From Candidatus Glassbacteria bacterium RIFCSPLOWO2_12_FULL_58_11 (GTDB taxonomy: Bacteria > Gemmatimonadota > Glassbacteria > GWA2-58-10): 7,325 nucleotides of DNA. A program made the position numbers and the translations under genes. The stretch lies in the NCBI GenBank assembly GCA_001780825.1, contig MFIX01000219.1:1-7325 (forward strand), written 5' to 3'. This document shows, piece after piece, positions 5,934 to 7,325 of the stretch. The notes under the pieces were generated by a model that saw only the letters and a list, made by a program, of their open reading frames with translations, was not told where the DNA came from and did not search any database. Position 1 is the stretch's first letter. Every line of letters begins with the position of its first letter.

Positions 5934-5963
5934 ATGCACACAGCTATTATCTGCGAGGAAAAA

Positions 5964-7121
5964 TTGGGGGAGCGGCTTAAAATTGTCGGGGTGGTGGGAG
6001 CGCGGCCAAATTTCATGAAAATAAGCCCGCTGGTCCGGGCGCTGAACCGCGAGCCGGAGGTGTTCGAGTTTATCCTGGTGCACACCGGCCAGCATTATGA
6101 TCCCCTGATGAACGATGTCTTTTTCCGGGACCTCGAGCTGCCTGAGCCAGACATCCACCTGGGAGTCGGCTCGGGCAGCCATGCCAGCCAGACCGCCAAA
6201 ATCATACTGGGTTTCGAGAAAGTGGCCCTGGAGCTCAAGCCGCACCTGGTAGTTGTGGTCGGGGATGTCAACTCGACCGTGGCCGCGGCGCTGGTGGCCG
6301 GCAAGCTGGGGATTGCCCTGGCCCATGTGGAGGCGGGCCTGCGCAGCCATGACCGGAGAATGCCCGAGGAACTCAACCGCATTGTTACCGACACCCTGAG
6401 CGAGGTGCTCTTCACCCCGACCCGCCTGGCGGACAAAAACCTGCTCGCCGAGGGGATCGACCCATCGCGGATTGCGCTGGTGGGCAATATCATGATCGAC
6501 AGCCTGATCCGCTTCCTGGGGCCGGCTGCAAAAAGCCCGCTGCCCGGCTCCCTGGGTCTCGAGCCCGGCGGATATGGCCTGGTCACGCTTCACCGGCCCT
6601 CCAATGTGGACAGCCCCGCGGTGCTCGCCGAGATTGTCGAGGCCCTGCTTGCCGTGGCCCGGGACTTGCCTCTGGTCTTTCCGGTACACCCACGCACAGT
6701 CAAAATGCTCAAAGCTGCGGGACTCTTTAGCCGTGTCGAAAAGGCGAAGGGCCTGCGGCTGATCGAGCCTCTGGGCTATATCGATTTCCTGGCCCTCCTG
6801 CGCTCGGCCGGCCTTGTTTTCTCGGACTCCGGCGGCATCCAGGAGGAGACCACTTACCTGCGCGTGCCCTGTCTGACCTTGCGGGAAAATACCGAGCGGC
6901 CGGAGACTATCGAGCAGGGAACCAATGTGCTGGTGGGCCATGACGGCGGAAAAATTGCCGGCGAGGCCCGGAAAATCCTGAACGGCGGCGGCAAAAAGGG
7001 CGGCGCGCTGGAATTCTGGGATGGCAATGTCAGCCTCAGGATCGCCTGGGAGCTGAAAAAGCGCAAAAACTATTTTATGACCCCCGCGGAGATACGCCTG
7101 GCCGAGGGGGCCCGGTTCTGA
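5964..7121 (+). CDS. wecB: UDP-N-acetylglucosamine 2-epimerase, non-hydrolysing (WecB/MnaA family)
   Basis: Cytoplasmic enzyme interconverting UDP-GlcNAc and UDP-ManNAc by C2 epimerisation, supplying mannosamine sugars for surface glycans. Numbered from TTG 5964 (385 residues, the usual family size): GARPNFMK (12-19), HTGQHYD (40-46), GDVNSTVAAALVAGKLG with Asp101, AHVEAGLRS with Glu123, MPEELNR (Glu135/136), TLHRPSNV with His210, FPVHPRT, EPLGYIDFLALL, FSDSGGIQEE (286-295) and LRENTERPE. These cover the catalytic Asp, Glu, Glu and His and the UDP-binding loops, so it looks intact. Start choice: TTG 5964 has AGGA four bases upstream and lies seven codons before the conserved KIVGVVGARP strand. 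ATG 5934 and TTG 5913 are in frame but lack ribosome sites, and their extra codons have AT-rich third positions. Next to a WbpD-like gene, it could instead be a WbpI-type 2,3-diacetamido-glucuronate epimerase. Gene symbol is by family only. Confidence 0.93.
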   Translation: MGERLKIVGVVGARPNFMKISPLVRALNREPEVFEFILVHTGQHYDPLMNDVFFRDLELPEPDIHLGVGSGSHASQTAKIILGFEKVALELKPHLVVVVGDVNSTVAAALVAGKLGIALAHVEAGLRSHDRRMPEELNRIVTDTLSEVLFTPTRLADKNLLAEGIDPSRIALVGNIMIDSLIRFLGPAAKSPLPGSLGLEPGGYGLVTLHRPSNVDSPAVLAEIVEALLAVARDLPLVFPVHPRTVKMLKAAGLFSRVEKAKGLRLIEPLGYIDFLALLRSAGLVFSDSGGIQEETTYLRVPCLTLRENTERPETIEQGTNVLVGHDGGKIAGEARKILNGGGKKGGALEFWDGNVSLRIAWELKKRKNYFMTPAEIRLAEGARF

Positions 7122-7131
7122 ATGAAATTTT

Positions 7132-7161
7132 ATCCGGCCGGTCCACTCCGGAGCGCCGGAT
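7132..7161. repeat. Imperfect hairpin between epimerase and acetyltransferase
   Basis: ATCCGGC (7132-7138) pairs with GCCGGAT (7155-7161), with three further inner pairs (CGG 7139-7141 with CCG 7148-7150) and a four-base bulge. TTTT directly follows the right arm (including its last T). It could be a leaky attenuator lowering expression of the second gene, but the T-run is too short to call a terminator. Confidence 0.35.
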
Positions 7162-7188
7162 TTTGTCACGCGGCAGGTCGTTTGCTTC

Positions 7189-7194
7189 AAGGAG
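7189..7194 (+). promoter_or_regulatory. Strong Shine-Dalgarno site for the acetyltransferase
   Basis: AAGGAG, six bases before ATG 7201, is near-ideal and decides that start over the in-frame-independent ATG at 7122, which has no such site. Confidence 0.75.
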
Positions 7195-7200
7195 ATAGAG

Positions 7201-7325
7201 ATGCCGGCTGATGACCGGAAATTTTTCGTCCATGAAAGCTCCTATGTCGATGAGGGAGCCGAGGTCGGCGCGGGCACCCGGATCTGGCATTTCTGCCATG
7301 TGATGGCCGGCGCGCGGGTTGGCTC
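7201..7325 (+). CDS. N-acetyltransferase, left-handed beta-helix (WbpD/WlbB-like), 5' part only
   Basis: The 41 complete codons read FFVHESSYVDEGAEVGAGTR then IWHFCHVMAGARVG, the typical opening of WbpD/WlbB-type UDP-2-acetamido-3-amino-glucuronate N-acetyltransferases: a VHE.A.VDEGA.IG.GT.IWHF.H pattern leading into hexapeptide repeats. Family members use acetyl-CoA to acetylate the 3-amino group of the nucleotide sugar in the cytoplasm. The hexapeptide rhythm (VDEGAEVGAGTRIW) is visible but most of the helix is beyond the right edge. It lies 79 bases after the epimerase on the same strand, probably in one operon. Other hexapeptide acetyltransferases of sugar pathways (for example FdtC-like) share this opening, so exact substrate is uncertain. 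Confidence 0.82.
   Translation, partial: MPADDRKFFVHESSYVDEGAEVGAGTRIWHFCHVMAGARVG

Larger units (their letters stand above)
5489..5963. other. 475-base non-coding island of nested inverted repeats
   Basis: No credible gene is present and the base composition is clearly more AT-rich than the flanking genes. In order it holds a 17-base palindrome, an AT-rich stretch, a 14-base-period repeat block, a loose copy of an AATCACGGATTACA-type word, a 28-base perfect palindrome, the inverted ATCCGTG/CACGGAT words, the inverted copy of the 14-base-period block, and a small pair of overlapping hairpins next to the epimerase start. I see no intrinsic terminator for the sulfatase-like gene and no convincing promoter for the epimerase, so any promoter must lie within or beside the repeats. 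Confidence 0.8.

Noticed and set aside
5489..5963. Small protein gene in the spacer
   Set aside because: No frame combines a ribosome site with coding-like third-position composition, and the stretch is explained by repeats.
5931..7190. 419-codon open frame on the minus strand opposite the epimerase
   Set aside because: The plus strand encodes an intact, motif-complete epimerase. The minus product has no recognisable domain and is a codon-bias shadow.
7122..7200. Start of the acetyltransferase at ATG 7122
   Set aside because: It is not in frame with the VHE...VDEGA sequence and has no ribosome site of its own, while ATG 7201 has AAGGAG at ideal spacing and matches the family N-terminus.

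Overview
The window is GC-rich (coding DNA with mostly G or C at third codon positions). It looks like an envelope and surface-polysaccharide locus from a bacterium with a Gram-negative-type cell plan: an exported, probably lipid-anchored, peptidoglycan amidase, a polytopic GT-C glycosyltransferase, an exported sulfatase-like enzyme, and two nucleotide-sugar genes typical of O-antigen or capsule clusters. No 16S, tRNA or clade-specific marker is present. The domain style (Ig-like and carboxypeptidase-regulatory domains on an amidase, TPRs on a membrane glycosyltransferase) and the repeat-rich spacer fit an environmental lineage such as the FCB group or a deltaproteobacteria-like phylum, but this is a guess.

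Layout. Bases 1-1849 on the minus strand hold the first 616 codons of a large Amidase_3 protein that runs off the left edge. Bases 1850-2065 are a divergent promoter region. The plus strand then carries a GT39-like membrane glycosyltransferase with a C-terminal TPR tail (2066-3691), a 153-base spacer with two strong hairpins, a TTG-initiated AlkP-superfamily 'sulfatase' with a Thr at the nucleophile position (3845-5488), a roughly 475-base AT-richer non-coding island of nested inverted repeats (5489-5963), a non-hydrolysing UDP-GlcNAc 2-epimerase (about 5964-7121), and the first 41 codons of a WbpD/WlbB-like left-handed beta-helix acetyltransferase (7201 to the right edge).

How they fit together. 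The epimerase and acetyltransferase form a probable operon making an N-acetylated mannosamine- or diacetamido-uronic-acid-type nucleotide sugar for a surface glycan. The GT39-like enzyme would use polyprenyl-linked sugar on the periplasmic side of the membrane, and the sulfatase-like protein would act on an anionic substituent (phosphate or sulfate) outside the cytoplasm. The amidase, transcribed the other way, cuts or remodels peptidoglycan. No CRISPR array, toxin-antitoxin pair, phage or complete transposon is visible.

Most unusual points: a second, active-site-degenerate amidase domain in the first protein; the concentric inverted-repeat island with a 28-bp perfect palindrome upstream of the epimerase; and the two-hairpin leader ahead of the TTG-started sulfatase-like gene. 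I found no clear evidence of a wholly new multi-gene system.
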